A DNA stretch of 35,940 bases from Planctomycetota bacterium (GCA_024653775.1 JANLHZ010000270.1:1-35940), one strand, 5' to 3'. Numbered from the stretch's first letter, positions 24,902 to 34,000 are shown. The notes: generated by a model from the sequence alone, not told the origin. Program-made: numbers and translations.

Positions 24902-25081
24902 GGACTCGAAAAACAATAAATCATACACCTCGCGTCTCATACTCACGCCATCTTCGCATCGCTCTCGGTCGCCAAATCCTCAGCGGAACGACAGCTACGC
25001 CTACGGTTTGGCTTCCTCGCGCAATGCGAACCTGACACGGCTCTGAGCGCGATTTTACACGACTTATTATTTTTCGAGTCC
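24902..25081 (+). repeat. Structured palindromic element, copy 4 (diverged termini)
   Basis: A 180-bp copy starting GGACTC and ending GAGTCC, in place of GGAGGC and GCCTCC; both ends changed together, so the terminal stem GGACTCGAAAAA / TTTTTCGAGTCC is still perfect. Internal helices TTCGCA / TGCGAA and GCCAAA / TTTGGC are kept. It lies 60 bases after copy 3 and 82 bases before the OmpH-like ATG. No TTA flanks are seen. Confidence 0.9.
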
Positions 25082-25163
25082 TTGGTTTATCATAGAACAA
25101 AGTGAAACTACACTTTTGAAGGGGCAGAAGCCGCAAACGATCAATAATACCCGGGGGCACCAA

Positions 25164-25805
25164 ATGAATTCCGCCAAGAACATTTTTCTCGCGCTTTTCT
25201 TTATAACTTTCGGCGTCATCGTGAGCCAGATTCAGTTTCAGTCGGCGTTCGCGTTCGGCGAAGCGAATGAGACGGAGCCTGCATCGCAGTCGAAGTCGCC
25301 AAACGGCGAGTTCAAAATCGCGTTCGTGAACCTTCGCACGGTGTGGGACAACTATCCCGCGAAGGCGCTGGTCGAGGAGGAGTTCCAGGTTTGGTACGAA
25401 AGACAGATCCGTGAAATCCAAGAATTCAAGAGGCAGTCGGAAGAGTTCGCAACCGCGGCGACCTTCGAACCGATCGGAAGCCGGAGCCGCCAGGACCTTC
25501 TGATCAAGTCGATGAACGCGGAGATCAAGCGGCAGGTGAAGGAAAGGATGCTTCCGACCGAGGCGGAACAGCGGAAAAAGCGGGAATTCAGGAATCTGTA
25601 CCACGGTATTCTGGACAAGATCGAGAAGGTCGCGCACGATCTCGGCTACAACACGGTGCTGAAGGTCGACAGCCCGGAGGCGCTTTCAGGCGAATACAGC
25701 GAACTCCAGACATACATCGCGGAAATCAATTTCAGGGGCGTGCTCATCTACGATTCGGATAACGACATTACCGCGCAGGTCATCGCGGCGCTGAAAGAGG
25801 AATGA
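25164..25805 (+). CDS. OmpH/Skp-like periplasmic protein
   Basis: A 213-residue exported protein resembling the Skp/OmpH chaperone family, which binds unfolded outer-membrane proteins in the periplasm. After a signal peptide (NIFLALFFITFGVIVSQI, ending near FAFG) comes the family-like strand FKIAFVNLRTVWDNYP, then a long charged coiled coil (VEEEFQVWYERQIREIQEFKRQ and onward), and a return to strands (LGYNTVLKVD, DITAQVIAAL). Some Skp homologues end in the same way, with a 'D-IT-x-x-V' segment. The ATG at 25164 has GGGGG before it and starts the signal peptide. The stop overlaps the hscB start. Assignment from layout and motifs. Confidence 0.75.
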   Translation: MNSAKNIFLALFFITFGVIVSQIQFQSAFAFGEANETEPASQSKSPNGEFKIAFVNLRTVWDNYPAKALVEEEFQVWYERQIREIQEFKRQSEEFATAATFEPIGSRSRQDLLIKSMNAEIKRQVKERMLPTEAEQRKKREFRNLYHGILDKIEKVAHDLGYNTVLKVDSPEALSGEYSELQTYIAEINFRGVLIYDSDNDITAQVIAALKEE

Positions 25806-26461
25806 TGGCAAGCTGCGAGAACTGCGGAAAGTCGCTTGTTTCGCCGCTCGCGTGCGAGAGCTGCGGCTCTATTTTTCTTCCCGCGGAAGACGTCGATTAT
25901 TTCGAAGCGCTCGGGATTAAACGCGAGTATTCGCTTTGCAAGGACGAGATCGAGGATCGCCAGCGCAAACTTGGAATGCTGCTGCATCCGGATTTTGCGA
26001 TGAAGAAAACTCCGTTCGAACAGCGGATCGCCCAGCGAAGCAGCGCGCTCGTCAACGACGCGGCGACTACGCTGAAAGACGATCTCGAGAGGGCTAAGTA
26101 TCTGCTTTCGCTTTACGACGACGAAGTGCTACAGGCCTCGAAGGAGACTTTCGGCGGCTTCCTCGCGGAGATGCTCGATCGTAGGGAGGAGCTTGGCGAG
26201 CTTAGGTTCAGCGCGGCGGAGGCGAAGCCCGCTGGGCACGAGAAGTCGAAGGAATTCCAACTCGCGCTCGAAAAAATGGAAACCTGGGCTACGTCTGAGG
26301 CGCAGCGGATCAGGATAGAGCTGGAGTCGCTTTTCGAAAAACTCCATCTGAATCCATCGTCCGCGGAACTGAAGGATCTGATCGCGAGGCAGATCAGGTC
26401 ATGGAGTTACATCGAATCCTTCAACCATGAAATAATGGCGACGAGGCGGACGATCGGCTAA
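25802..26461 (+). CDS. hscB: Fe-S assembly co-chaperone HscB with N-terminal zinc finger
   Basis: A 219-residue J-type co-chaperone that delivers IscU to HscA during iron-sulfur cluster transfer. A four-cysteine finger comes first (C5, C8, C18, C21; CENCGK and CESCG), as in eukaryotic HSCB and some bacteria but not E. coli. The J domain (DYFEALGIKREYSL) carries HPD at 62-64, and AQRSSALVNDAATTLKDDLERAKYLL is the conserved family stretch. The C-terminal three-helix bundle follows. ATGATG overlaps the upstream stop, indicating coupling with the OmpH-like gene. No hscA, iscU or fdx is in the window. It converges on the response regulator gene with 38 bases between. Confidence 0.92.
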   Translation: MMASCENCGKSLVSPLACESCGSIFLPAEDVDYFEALGIKREYSLCKDEIEDRQRKLGMLLHPDFAMKKTPFEQRIAQRSSALVNDAATTLKDDLERAKYLLSLYDDEVLQASKETFGGFLAEMLDRREELGELRFSAAEAKPAGHEKSKEFQLALEKMETWATSEAQRIRIELESLFEKLHLNPSSAELKDLIARQIRSWSYIESFNHEIMATRRTIG

Positions 26462-26499
26462 CGACAACCGTTCACGGGGTCGTTCGCAGTCAATAGCGG

Positions 26500-26892
26500 C
26501 TAACGAAACGCTGCCTTGCTGCTTTCCGACTTCTGGACGGAGTCGAGCGCCTTGTTCACCACCGCGAGGAGTTCGCTCCGCGAGAACGGTTTTTCGAGCG
26601 TGAAGCTCGCACCGAACCTCTTCGCCGCTGAGAGAAGGTCCGCGCCAGCGCCCGAGATCGCGATGACGGGGATAGATTTCTTCTGTTTACGCAGATCGAG
26701 TATGAACTCGATGCCCTCCTTCTCCGGCATAAGAATATCGGTAATTACGACATCGAACTTCTGATCTCCGGCAAGGCGTATGCCATCGGTTCCGTTCAGC
26801 CCGGAAAGGACTACGTGACCGTCGGACGCGAGAATCGCGCAACACACGTCGCGTACGGTCTGATCGTCGTCGATGAAGAGTATTTTAGCCAC
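26500..26892 (-). CDS. Single-domain response regulator (CheY-like)
   Basis: A 130-residue receiver domain without an output domain. Acidic pocket D8-D9-D10 (FIDDDQ), phosphoacceptor D52 (DVVITDILMP), S80 (IAISGAG) and K101 (LEKPFS) are all present. It would be phosphorylated by a histidine kinase encoded elsewhere and act by protein contact. The ATG is four bases past the aroB stop, so it is in the aroB operon. Confidence 0.93.
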   Translation of the reverse strand: MAKILFIDDDQTVRDVCCAILASDGHVVLSGLNGTDGIRLAGDQKFDVVITDILMPEKEGIEFILDLRKQKKSIPVIAISGAGADLLSAAKRFGASFTLEKPFSRSELLAVVNKALDSVQKSESSKAAFR

Positions 26893-26896
26893 GGCT

Positions 26897-27994
26897 CTAC
26901 TTTATTACTGAAACAAGACTCTCGAGATTGTCCCGAATCCACGAGAGAGAAACGAGTTCGTCGAATGCAACGCCTATCTTGCGCAGCAGGATGAACCTGA
27001 TCTTGTCGCCTTCGACTTTCTTATCATGAATAATCGCGCGGTACAGCCGCTCCATCGAAAAGTTCTCAGGCAGACGGAACGGGAATTGACCTTTCAGCGC
27101 TTTGAGCGCGCGGTCGGCCTCCGCGTCCGGAAGGTGCCCGAGTCTCCTTGAAACTTCGATCGCCACCTGCATTCCGAGAGACACTGCCTCGCCGTGGAGG
27201 AACGTCTCGGGCCTCATCGCGTACAACTCGAACGCGTGGCCGAACGTGTGGCCGAAGTATAGATGCCTGCGCACGCCGTATTCGTGCTCGTCCTCCCCGA
27301 CTACCGCCGCCTTGATCTGCACGCAGCGCATTATAACGTTCAGAAGCTCTTCGTCCGAGATCGCGCCTTTCAGTTCCGCAGGCCATTTCGAAAGTCGATC
27401 GAAGAGATTCGCATCGCGAATGATCGACGCTTTGAACATTTCCGCGAGACCGTTTCGCCACTGCCGCTCGGGGAGCTGGTCGAGAAGGCTTATGTCGCAG
27501 AATACCCCCTGCGGCTGACGAACCACGCCGACGAGGTTTTTGCCTTCGTCGTGATTGATCGAGAACTTCCCGCCAATACTGGAATCGATCTGAGAGAGCA
27601 GGGTGGTTGGAATCTGGACGAATTTCGTGCCTCGGAAGTAGAGCGCGCTTGCAAGTCCCGCGACGTCTCCGACCACGCCCCCTCCGAAGGATACGACGAA
27701 GCTTCGTTTATCGAGGAAGTCGATGACGCACCGATCGATGACCTTTCGCAGGCCGTCCCATCCCTTCGACACCTCGCCAGGCATCAGCTTGACCACGCTC
27801 CACGGAAGTCCTGTCTCGTCGATTCGTTTCGAGATAACGGGACCAAGATCCTTCCACACCATTTCGTCGGTGACAAGAAGAATGCGGTTCGCCGACTTGT
27901 CGTTCTTGACCCACTCAGGAAAGAACGACAGCGCGTTTCTGTCAATAAACACCGGATATCGATACGAACCGACGTCAACGATTACTTCACGCAT
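26897..27994 (-). CDS. aroB: 3-dehydroquinate synthase
   Basis: A 365-residue AroB, the NAD- and metal-dependent enzyme for step two of the shikimate pathway (DAHP to 3-dehydroquinate). Landmarks are LLVTDEMVWKDLG, LMPGEVSKGWDGL, FVVSFGGGVVGDVAGLASALYFRGT, VQIPTTLLSQIDSSIGGKFSIN, KNLVGVVRQP, and the metal site YFGHTFGHAFE with HGEAVSLGM. The ATG at 27994 has GAGGG eight bases upstream; a GTG eight codons earlier is less likely. The response regulator follows at once. The roughly 230-base space before this gene shows no obvious structure. Confidence 0.97.
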   Translation of the reverse strand: MREVIVDVGSYRYPVFIDRNALSFFPEWVKNDKSANRILLVTDEMVWKDLGPVISKRIDETGLPWSVVKLMPGEVSKGWDGLRKVIDRCVIDFLDKRSFVVSFGGGVVGDVAGLASALYFRGTKFVQIPTTLLSQIDSSIGGKFSINHDEGKNLVGVVRQPQGVFCDISLLDQLPERQWRNGLAEMFKASIIRDANLFDRLSKWPAELKGAISDEELLNVIMRCVQIKAAVVGEDEHEYGVRRHLYFGHTFGHAFELYAMRPETFLHGEAVSLGMQVAIEVSRRLGHLPDAEADRALKALKGQFPFRLPENFSMERLYRAIIHDKKVEGDKIRFILLRKIGVAFDELVSLSWIRDNLESLVSVIK

Positions 27995-28228
27995 ATTTCG
28001 CCCTCTCCCGATAGCCACATTGCCGACAATCTAAACACCACGCGCCTTCGATGCAACTTCTACAGGCGATTGACAATACGAAGTCGGCTTTTACGCCCAT
28101 TCATAAAGAAACATAACTTTCATTAGACGCCAAATCTGGACAATTCGCCTCGCTCACCAAGTATCGAGACGTTTCCTTTGACCTCTCGATTACCGAGCTG
28201 CCGGTTTTTCGAGTTTCCAAATCCGATG

Positions 28229-29023
28229 TCAGCTTCGTCGAGGCTTCTTAACCTTAGATACAGTTTTTTTCGTCTGCTGGTTCGACGGCGCAACCTTGAT
28301 CTTCACCGCCGCTGAGCGGAGTTTGTCGACCTCGCCCTTCGTCAGAACGCGGTATCCTCCGGACGGAATGTTCCCGAGGCGTACGCTTCCGACGCCGATT
28401 CTGCGCAGCATCTTTACCGCGTACCCCACCTTCGAAAGTATTCTTCTGACCTGCCGATTCTTCCCCTCCGAAATCACGGCTTCGATGGTTGTGAACGATT
28501 TTTCCCGATCGACGATCTTCGCCTTGTCGAGTTTGAGTTTGCCCTCGCTCGTCCAGAGGCCTTCCTTCATTCCCGCAAGATCCTCGTTAGAAACGACTCC
28601 CTTCACGCGAATCTGATATTTCTTCTCGACGTGGTAACGGGGGTGGGTCATCAGGTTCGCGAACTCTCCGTCGTTGGTGACGATCAGCAGGCCTTCGCTG
28701 TCGAAATCGAGCCGGCCGACGCAAAACAACCGTGCGTCGTCGTCGATAAGATCCGTGGCGAGTTTGCGATCCCTGCCAATCTCGTCCTTGGCGGTGCAGA
28801 TGAACCCTGCTGGCTTGTTCAGCACATAGTACTTGTGACGCTCTACCTTTATCCGCTCGCCGTCCACGCGGATTTCGTTCGTCTCCGGATCGGCCTTGGT
28901 CCCGAGAACTCTGATGGTCTCGCCGTCGACGCTGACCCTGCCTTCCTCGACGAATTTTTCGCAGGCCCTTCGCGAGCCGTAGCCGGCCGACGCGAGGATT
29001 TTATGGATTCGTTCGAGGGTCAT
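28229..29023 (-). CDS. RluB/RsuA-type rRNA pseudouridine synthase
   Basis: A 264-residue pseudouridine synthase of the RsuA/RluB/E/F group, acting on rRNA. An N-terminal S4 domain (ERIHKILASAGYGSRRACEKFV) is joined to the catalytic domain with VLNKPAGFICT, the active-site motif GRLDFDSEGLLIVTNDG (D106), HPRYHVEKKY and EGKNRQVRRIL. A basic tail (KKTVSKVKKPRRS) follows. RluB (23S U2605) is the likeliest identity from the S4 and EGKNRQVRRI pattern. The ATG at 29023 begins the S4 domain and lies inside the end of the upstream membrane gene, so translation is probably coupled; there is no good Shine-Dalgarno sequence. Confidence 0.92.
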   Translation of the reverse strand: MTLERIHKILASAGYGSRRACEKFVEEGRVSVDGETIRVLGTKADPETNEIRVDGERIKVERHKYYVLNKPAGFICTAKDEIGRDRKLATDLIDDDARLFCVGRLDFDSEGLLIVTNDGEFANLMTHPRYHVEKKYQIRVKGVVSNEDLAGMKEGLWTSEGKLKLDKAKIVDREKSFTTIEAVISEGKNRQVRRILSKVGYAVKMLRRIGVGSVRLGNIPSGGYRVLTKGEVDKLRSAAVKIKVAPSNQQTKKTVSKVKKPRRS

Positions 29024-29663
29024 TTTTCGGTGCCGATCTGAAGGAGAGCGCAAGACAAATCATAGCCAGGAAGAACCACATCCTCAGGGCGGAGTCCCAG
29101 GCGGGATATGAGAACCCGATATTCCTCCCGATGGAAGTGTGGCGCGAATAAAAATCGCCGCTGCGAAGTATATCCCAGCCGGCCGAGCCGCCCGGTTCGA
29201 CGACGATCCTCGCCTCGACCACGATGGGATTCAGGAAAAGCAGCATATCCGCCGCGAGTTCCTTTTGCTGCACATCCTCGAAATTCGCGAGGATTTCGTC
29301 GGAGATGAAAAGACCATAGAACGCAGTGAATCCGATAGCGAAGAGAACGATCATCGCGACCGCCGCTGGAACCTTCAGCCTTTGAAGAAGGAATCCGAAC
29401 CCGAGCGGAAAACACCCGACTGAGTACGCGAACGCGAGTCCTCTCGATATAGCGCTCGTGGGCTGATCGCTGATCAGAAGCATCAGAGGAAAAAGCAGGG
29501 CGCAGGGAATCGCCAGGAACGCGAGCGTAATCGCGCATCGCAAAGCGAACTTCGCGAAGTTCTCGCGCGACGGAACATATCGTCCGACCGACAGCATCGT
29601 CCCGACGACGTAGAGAAGCAGCGGCGAAGCGCACAGAACCACGATTGACATAAGCTCACTCAT
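29001..29663 (-). CDS. Polytopic membrane protein of unknown function
   Basis: A 220-residue protein with about six hydrophobic segments: residues 5-25, 42-65, 76-95, 100-118, a soluble loop at about 120-190 that could be extracytoplasmic, and 193-210. I do not recognise the family. The loop has VEPGGSAGWDIL and HTSIGRNIGFSYPAWDS. It begins a minus-strand set and overlaps the pseudouridine synthase start by 23 bases. Confidence 0.7.
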   Translation of the reverse strand: MSELMSIVVLCASPLLLYVVGTMLSVGRYVPSRENFAKFALRCAITLAFLAIPCALLFPLMLLISDQPTSAISRGLAFAYSVGCFPLGFGFLLQRLKVPAAVAMIVLFAIGFTAFYGLFISDEILANFEDVQQKELAADMLLFLNPIVVEARIVVEPGGSAGWDILRSGDFYSRHTSIGRNIGFSYPAWDSALRMWFFLAMICLALSFRSAPKNDPRTNP

Positions 29664-29762
29664 GCAAGGCGTCTCTCGAACTAAGGAGAGCGACGCGAAA
29701 ATGACAACACGCCACGGCGTTCAATACAAACGATTTTTCTCGCCGGGGAGATCGTCGCATTT

Positions 29763-29790
29763 CGTAATTCGTAATTCGTAATTCGTAATT
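29763..29790 (+). repeat. Heptanucleotide ladder, CGTAATT x4
   Basis: Four perfect tandem CGTAATT units (with TTT before them) in the space between the divergent membrane protein and GT9 genes, 23 bases before the ATG. It is the reverse complement of the AATTACG heptamer at 4573. Confidence 0.88.
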
Positions 29791-29813
29791 GAGTCGTGGT
29801 AATCTGATTGTCG

Positions 29814-30905
29814 ATGATTCGTATAGCGGAAGTCAAAAACATTGCCGTCATAACCCTCGTCGGGCCGGGGAGCACGATTCTGTTCCTCCCGGCGCTCGAA
29901 AAAATGCGCGAAGTCTTTCCCGCCGCGAAAATCGACGTGCTCACGCCGATTAACGCGGTCGCCGACATGTTTAGTGAACATCCGCTCGTAAATCGCGTCG
30001 TCCGCGTCGCCGACCGCAAAGACGGCAATTTCTTCGATCGCATCAGAACGGTGTTCACCGCAAGGTCGATCCGGCCAGAGGACTCGCGAAGGTACGACGT
30101 CAGCTTCACCATCTATCCTTCGAACCGCATACACTACAACGTCCTCGCCTGGCTCGTAGGCGCGAAGGTACGCATCACCCACGGCTACGAACACGGTAAG
30201 CTGAAGACTCTCGCGTTTCTGCAGAACCACCCTGTTCCAACTGACGTCACGAAGCACGACGTCGAAAACAATCTCGCGCTGCTTCGCGAATTCACCTCCG
30301 ACCTCGCTCCGCCGGAGAGGATTTCGTTCCATCTGACGGAAGGCGCGCGGAGGTTCGCGGAGGAGTTCTGGGACGCGCGTCCGAAAACGAGGAAGTATCG
30401 CGTCGGATTCCACGTAACTAGTTTCCCGGATATGACGTACAAACGCTGGCCGGAGGATCACTACGTGCGGCTGTTCGACCTGCTGGACGCGGACGCGACC
30501 TGCCACCTCTTCGGCGGGCCAGACGAAGCCGCGGAACTCAGACGCATCGCGGCCCGCGCTAAGAATCCGGCTGAAGTGATCGCGATCCCGCTGGTCGAAG
30601 CCGCGGCGGTAATGAGCCATCTCGACGCGTTCGTGTCGAACGATTCCGGACTGATGCACGTCGCCGCGGCGGTCGGAATCCCGACCCTCGGCATTTTCGG
30701 CCCCACGAATCTGACCCGCACGAAGCCCTGGGGATTGAACGCGCGGGTCATTCAGTACGAAGAGCACCTCGCTTGTCGGCCATGCCACGTCTACCCGGCA
30801 AAAAGCGTCCGGCTGAAGCCCGGCTGTCCGGAGCTGACGTGCCTGACGGAGATTCCTCCGGAGCGTGTGCTTTCGAAAGTTCTGGAAATGCTGGCGACAT
30901 GCTGA
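29814..30905 (+). CDS. GT9-family glycosyltransferase (heptosyltransferase-like)
   Basis: A 363-residue GT-B enzyme of the heptosyltransferase family, adding heptose or a related sugar to the lipopolysaccharide core. Family signs are the N-terminus NIAVITLVGPGSTILFLPAL with KIDVLTP, the conserved 'F-V-S-N-D-S-G-L-M-H-V-A-A-A' motif (FVSNDSGLMHVAAA), TLGIFGPTNLTRTKPWG, and the Cys-bearing end LACRPCHVYP and CLTEI. An unusual feature is the DMTYKRWPEDHYVRL stretch, which matches the usual 'W(p)...f..L' segment. ATG was preferred to a TTG two codons upstream. It converges on secDF across stacked inverted repeats that may end transcription for both. Confidence 0.9.
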   Translation: MIRIAEVKNIAVITLVGPGSTILFLPALEKMREVFPAAKIDVLTPINAVADMFSEHPLVNRVVRVADRKDGNFFDRIRTVFTARSIRPEDSRRYDVSFTIYPSNRIHYNVLAWLVGAKVRITHGYEHGKLKTLAFLQNHPVPTDVTKHDVENNLALLREFTSDLAPPERISFHLTEGARRFAEEFWDARPKTRKYRVGFHVTSFPDMTYKRWPEDHYVRLFDLLDADATCHLFGGPDEAAELRRIAARAKNPAEVIAIPLVEAAAVMSHLDAFVSNDSGLMHVAAAVGIPTLGIFGPTNLTRTKPWGLNARVIQYEEHLACRPCHVYPAKSVRLKPGCPELTCLTEIPPERVLSKVLEMLATC

Positions 30906-30908
30906 TCA

Positions 30909-30995
30909 TTTTATTCGTGCCGTCTACGAATTTCTTGTAATATTATTGGATCTCGATAAAATCATACGAAAAATTCGTAGACGGCACGAATAAAA
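30909..30995. repeat. Perfect 25-bp inverted repeat (copies B and C of the dispersed repeat)
   Basis: Left arm 30909-30933 and right arm 30971-30995 are exact reverse complements of 25 bases with a 37-base spacer. The arms are copies of the 6035-6074 repeat; the left copy extends its match over 40 bases. On either strand the arms begin or end in A/T runs, so transcripts from both GT9 and secDF would form a long stem with a U-rich side, which could terminate transcription. Confidence 0.88.
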
Positions 30996-31000
30996 AGTAA

Positions 31001-31029
31001 TGCGCCAGCCGCCGGGGGAAGCTGGCGCA
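31001..31029 (-). terminator. Terminator-like hairpin after secDF
   Basis: A perfect 9-bp stem, TGCGCCAGC / GCTGGCGCA, with an 11-base loop, lying seven bases after the secDF stop. On the minus strand it is followed by TTACTTTTTATT, a broken T tract, so it probably ends secDF transcription. Confidence 0.75.
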
Positions 31030-31036
31030 ACAGATT

Positions 31037-34000
31037 TCAGGTCGCGGATTGCTGAGCGCCCGCCGCGGCTTCCGCGCGCTGACGCTCTTTTTCTTCCGCT
31101 TCGCGCTTGATCTCTTCCTCGAGCTTTTCGCCGCCGAAGGCGACCATCGTGCACGCGATGAAAATCGAGGAGTACGTTCCGACGAAAATGCCGATCATCA
31201 TCGCGAGCGAGAACCCGCGTATGATTTCACCGCCGAAGAAATAGAACACCGCAACAGTCGCGAACGTCGTCCCGGAAGTCAGGACAGTTCTCGAAAGCGT
31301 CTCGTTGACGCTCCTGTTAATCGTATCCTTCAGCGTGCCCTTCAATTTCTTCTGGAGGTTTTCCCTCACGCGATCGAAAACAATGATTGTATCGTTGAGC
31401 GAATACCCGATGATCGTCATCAGCGCCGCCATTTCGTTGAAGTTGATGAGGACGTTCATGTCGAAGTACATGTTCATCACCCCGAACGCGCCAAGCGTGA
31501 ACAGCACGTCGTGGATAAGCGCGACGACCGCCGCGATTCCGAACCTCCACTGGAGGAACCTGAAGCGAATGTACACGATGATCGCGATCAGCGCGATGAT
31601 GCCGCTCCAGATCGCCTTGTTCTTCAGCGTCGCGGCGCCCTGCGGATCGATGTGAGTATCCTGAAGTATCGGGTCGAGGATGCTGGTCGATTTCGAACGC
31701 AGGAACGTTTCAACTTCGGATTTGAGCTTTCGCCCGAGATGCCCGGGAGTGAAAGCGCTCGTGAAGTCGATGTTGTCGCTCTCGATAAGGAATTCGGAAG
31801 AATGGGTTCCGTTAACGACTTTGCTCGAATCGAATTCCCTGGAGGATATGAACCCGATTCCGAATTTTGTCATGAGCATTTCCTCGTCGATGTTTCCTTC
31901 CGCGTCCTGGAAAATACCGCTGAACGCCTTGATGCTCACCGGGCTGAGCGACACGACGTGCGCCTTGAAATTCGCCTTGAGCGACGCGGTCGAAAACTCC
32001 GTCCGATCGACGAGAAGCTGTTTGACTTCAGCCATCGAGCTTTCAACGTGCCGGACGTCATTTTCGATTTCGCGAACCCAATCGCTGTAGTCGAGGGTTT
32101 CGTCCGGTCGCGACGGATGCTTCCAGAAAAGGTCGACGTTTCTGAGAGTCACGTCGAAAGCGAACTCATTTCCCGCGCGTTCAGCTTCCTTGGCCGAGCA
32201 GGAAAGAGCGTTCGATCTCGCATCCGCGTACGTCATCGGGTTGAGTCTTTCGCCGAACTGGTTTTTCCCTTCGACGCGATTCCATTCCTCTACGCTCGCG
32301 ATAGAGACGTCCTTCGGGAACCCGTACCGCGCGAGACGCTTGTTCAGTTCCGCGATGAACCCCGCTGGGCTGAAGCCGTCCACGGTGAGCACCCGGAACC
32401 TTCCGAGAATATCGATCCGCGTCATCGGAATCGTCTTCATATCGATATCCGTTACATTCGGTCCGAGGCCGAGGGAGGAATTTTCGAGAATGTACTTCTG
32501 CAAGAGGCCGCGGATGTGATTGCGCCAGTCGCTCGCCCTTCTCGAAGTCTGCGATATGTCGAGCGGGCGAAGGCTGACGCTTACCGTCGATCCTTCGATC
32601 GAAACCGTCGGAAACGGCTTTTCCGCTCCGCCAGGATTTCTTACCTGCGCGTCGGCTTCGAGCGCGCGAAGGAAATCCAACTTGAACGCTGAGCGATCGA
32701 AGAGTTCGGAAACCTCGATACTGATTCCGTAGGAAAGCGAGACCTCGCTAAGCTTGTCGGACGAAACCGGAACGACTTCGAAGCTGAATCCGCTTTCCGC
32801 GAGTCTGTCCGCGAACGCGCTGCTAATGGCTTCCCTGAAGTCGGTCCTGCGCTTTTCGTCCGCCTCGCCCGGCACCATGAAAATAAGCTGGTCGCTGTAG
32901 TTGCTGCCTGCCTGGTATTCCCCATCGGCACGAAGTTTCCCGACGGCTTCCTGGATTTCGGCGCTGCGGTCGACGAACTGGACTTCGATGTTCGCGTTCG
33001 CAAGTCCGGCGAACGACGCGCCTTTAACGATTTCCTCCCTGACGCTTTCGAGGCGCATGGGTTCGCGGAACTGCACATGAATCTGGTCTCCGCCGCGGAA
33101 CTCGATTCCGAAGTTCTTGACGCCGCCGTCGCCGTGGGTGAAGAAGGTGAAGAGTCCGAAAACTATGCAGCCAATGCTCGCAATCCAGAAATAGTTTCCG
33201 ATTTTCATGAAGTCGATTTTTGGATCCTTCACGATCTGCATCATCCGAAGCGTCTGCGGCTGATAGCCTTCGACATACCATCCCATCATCAGCCTCGTGA
33301 CGAAAATAGCGCAGAACATACTTGTAAGGATCCCGACCGCGAGCACGACCGCAAAACCGCGGATGAATCCGTGTCCGATGTTGTACAGAATCACCGCGCA
33401 TAGCAGCGTCGTGACGTTCGCGTCGAAGATGGTCCAGAACGCGCGTTGATACCCCTGCTCGATTGCGCGGAGCAGTTTCACTCCGCGGGAAAGCTCCTCG
33501 CGAATTCTCTCGAAGATCAGAATATTGGCGTCCACCGCCATACCGATCGTGAGTATCAGTCCCGCGATTCCCGGCAATGAAACAGTCGCGTTGAAAAAGC
33601 ACAGGAAGCCCATGATCAGCGCGATGTTCATCATCATCGCCGCGCCTGCCATGAGGCCTGAGGTCCAGTAGTAGATAGCAATGAACAAAAGCACCAAGCT
33701 GAGACCGAGCAATATGCTGAACATTCCTTTTCGAATGTTGTCCGGACCTTGTGTCGGTCCGATAAAGGTCTTCGATTCCTGGACGAGCTTCACCTCGATC
33801 GATCCGCTGCGAAGGATGTCGAGAATGCGTTTCTGCTCGCTCGGATCGAACCCCTGCAGGATGCCGTGGTCGTCGATTCGCGAGTTGATATTCGGGGACG
33901 CGTAGACTTCGCCGTCCATAAGGATCGCGAGCCCTTCGCCAGTATGCTTTCCAGTGAACGCTCCGAACGCGCTGTCCCTTCCAGGACGGAGCGAGAACGC

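Noticed and set aside
24703-24924. Small minus-strand open frame across element copies 3 and 4
   Set aside because: Lies within the repeat sequence, is not kept in copies 1 and 2, and the element's conservation is in its helices, not in codons.
29721-30788. Minus-strand open frame opposite GT9
   Set aside because: No motif, starts and ends inside repeats; GT9 motifs on the plus strand are clear.
31049-32692. Plus-strand open frame of 547 codons opposite secDF
   Set aside because: Arg/Glu/Asp/Val-rich shadow; the secDF strand carries all known motifs.
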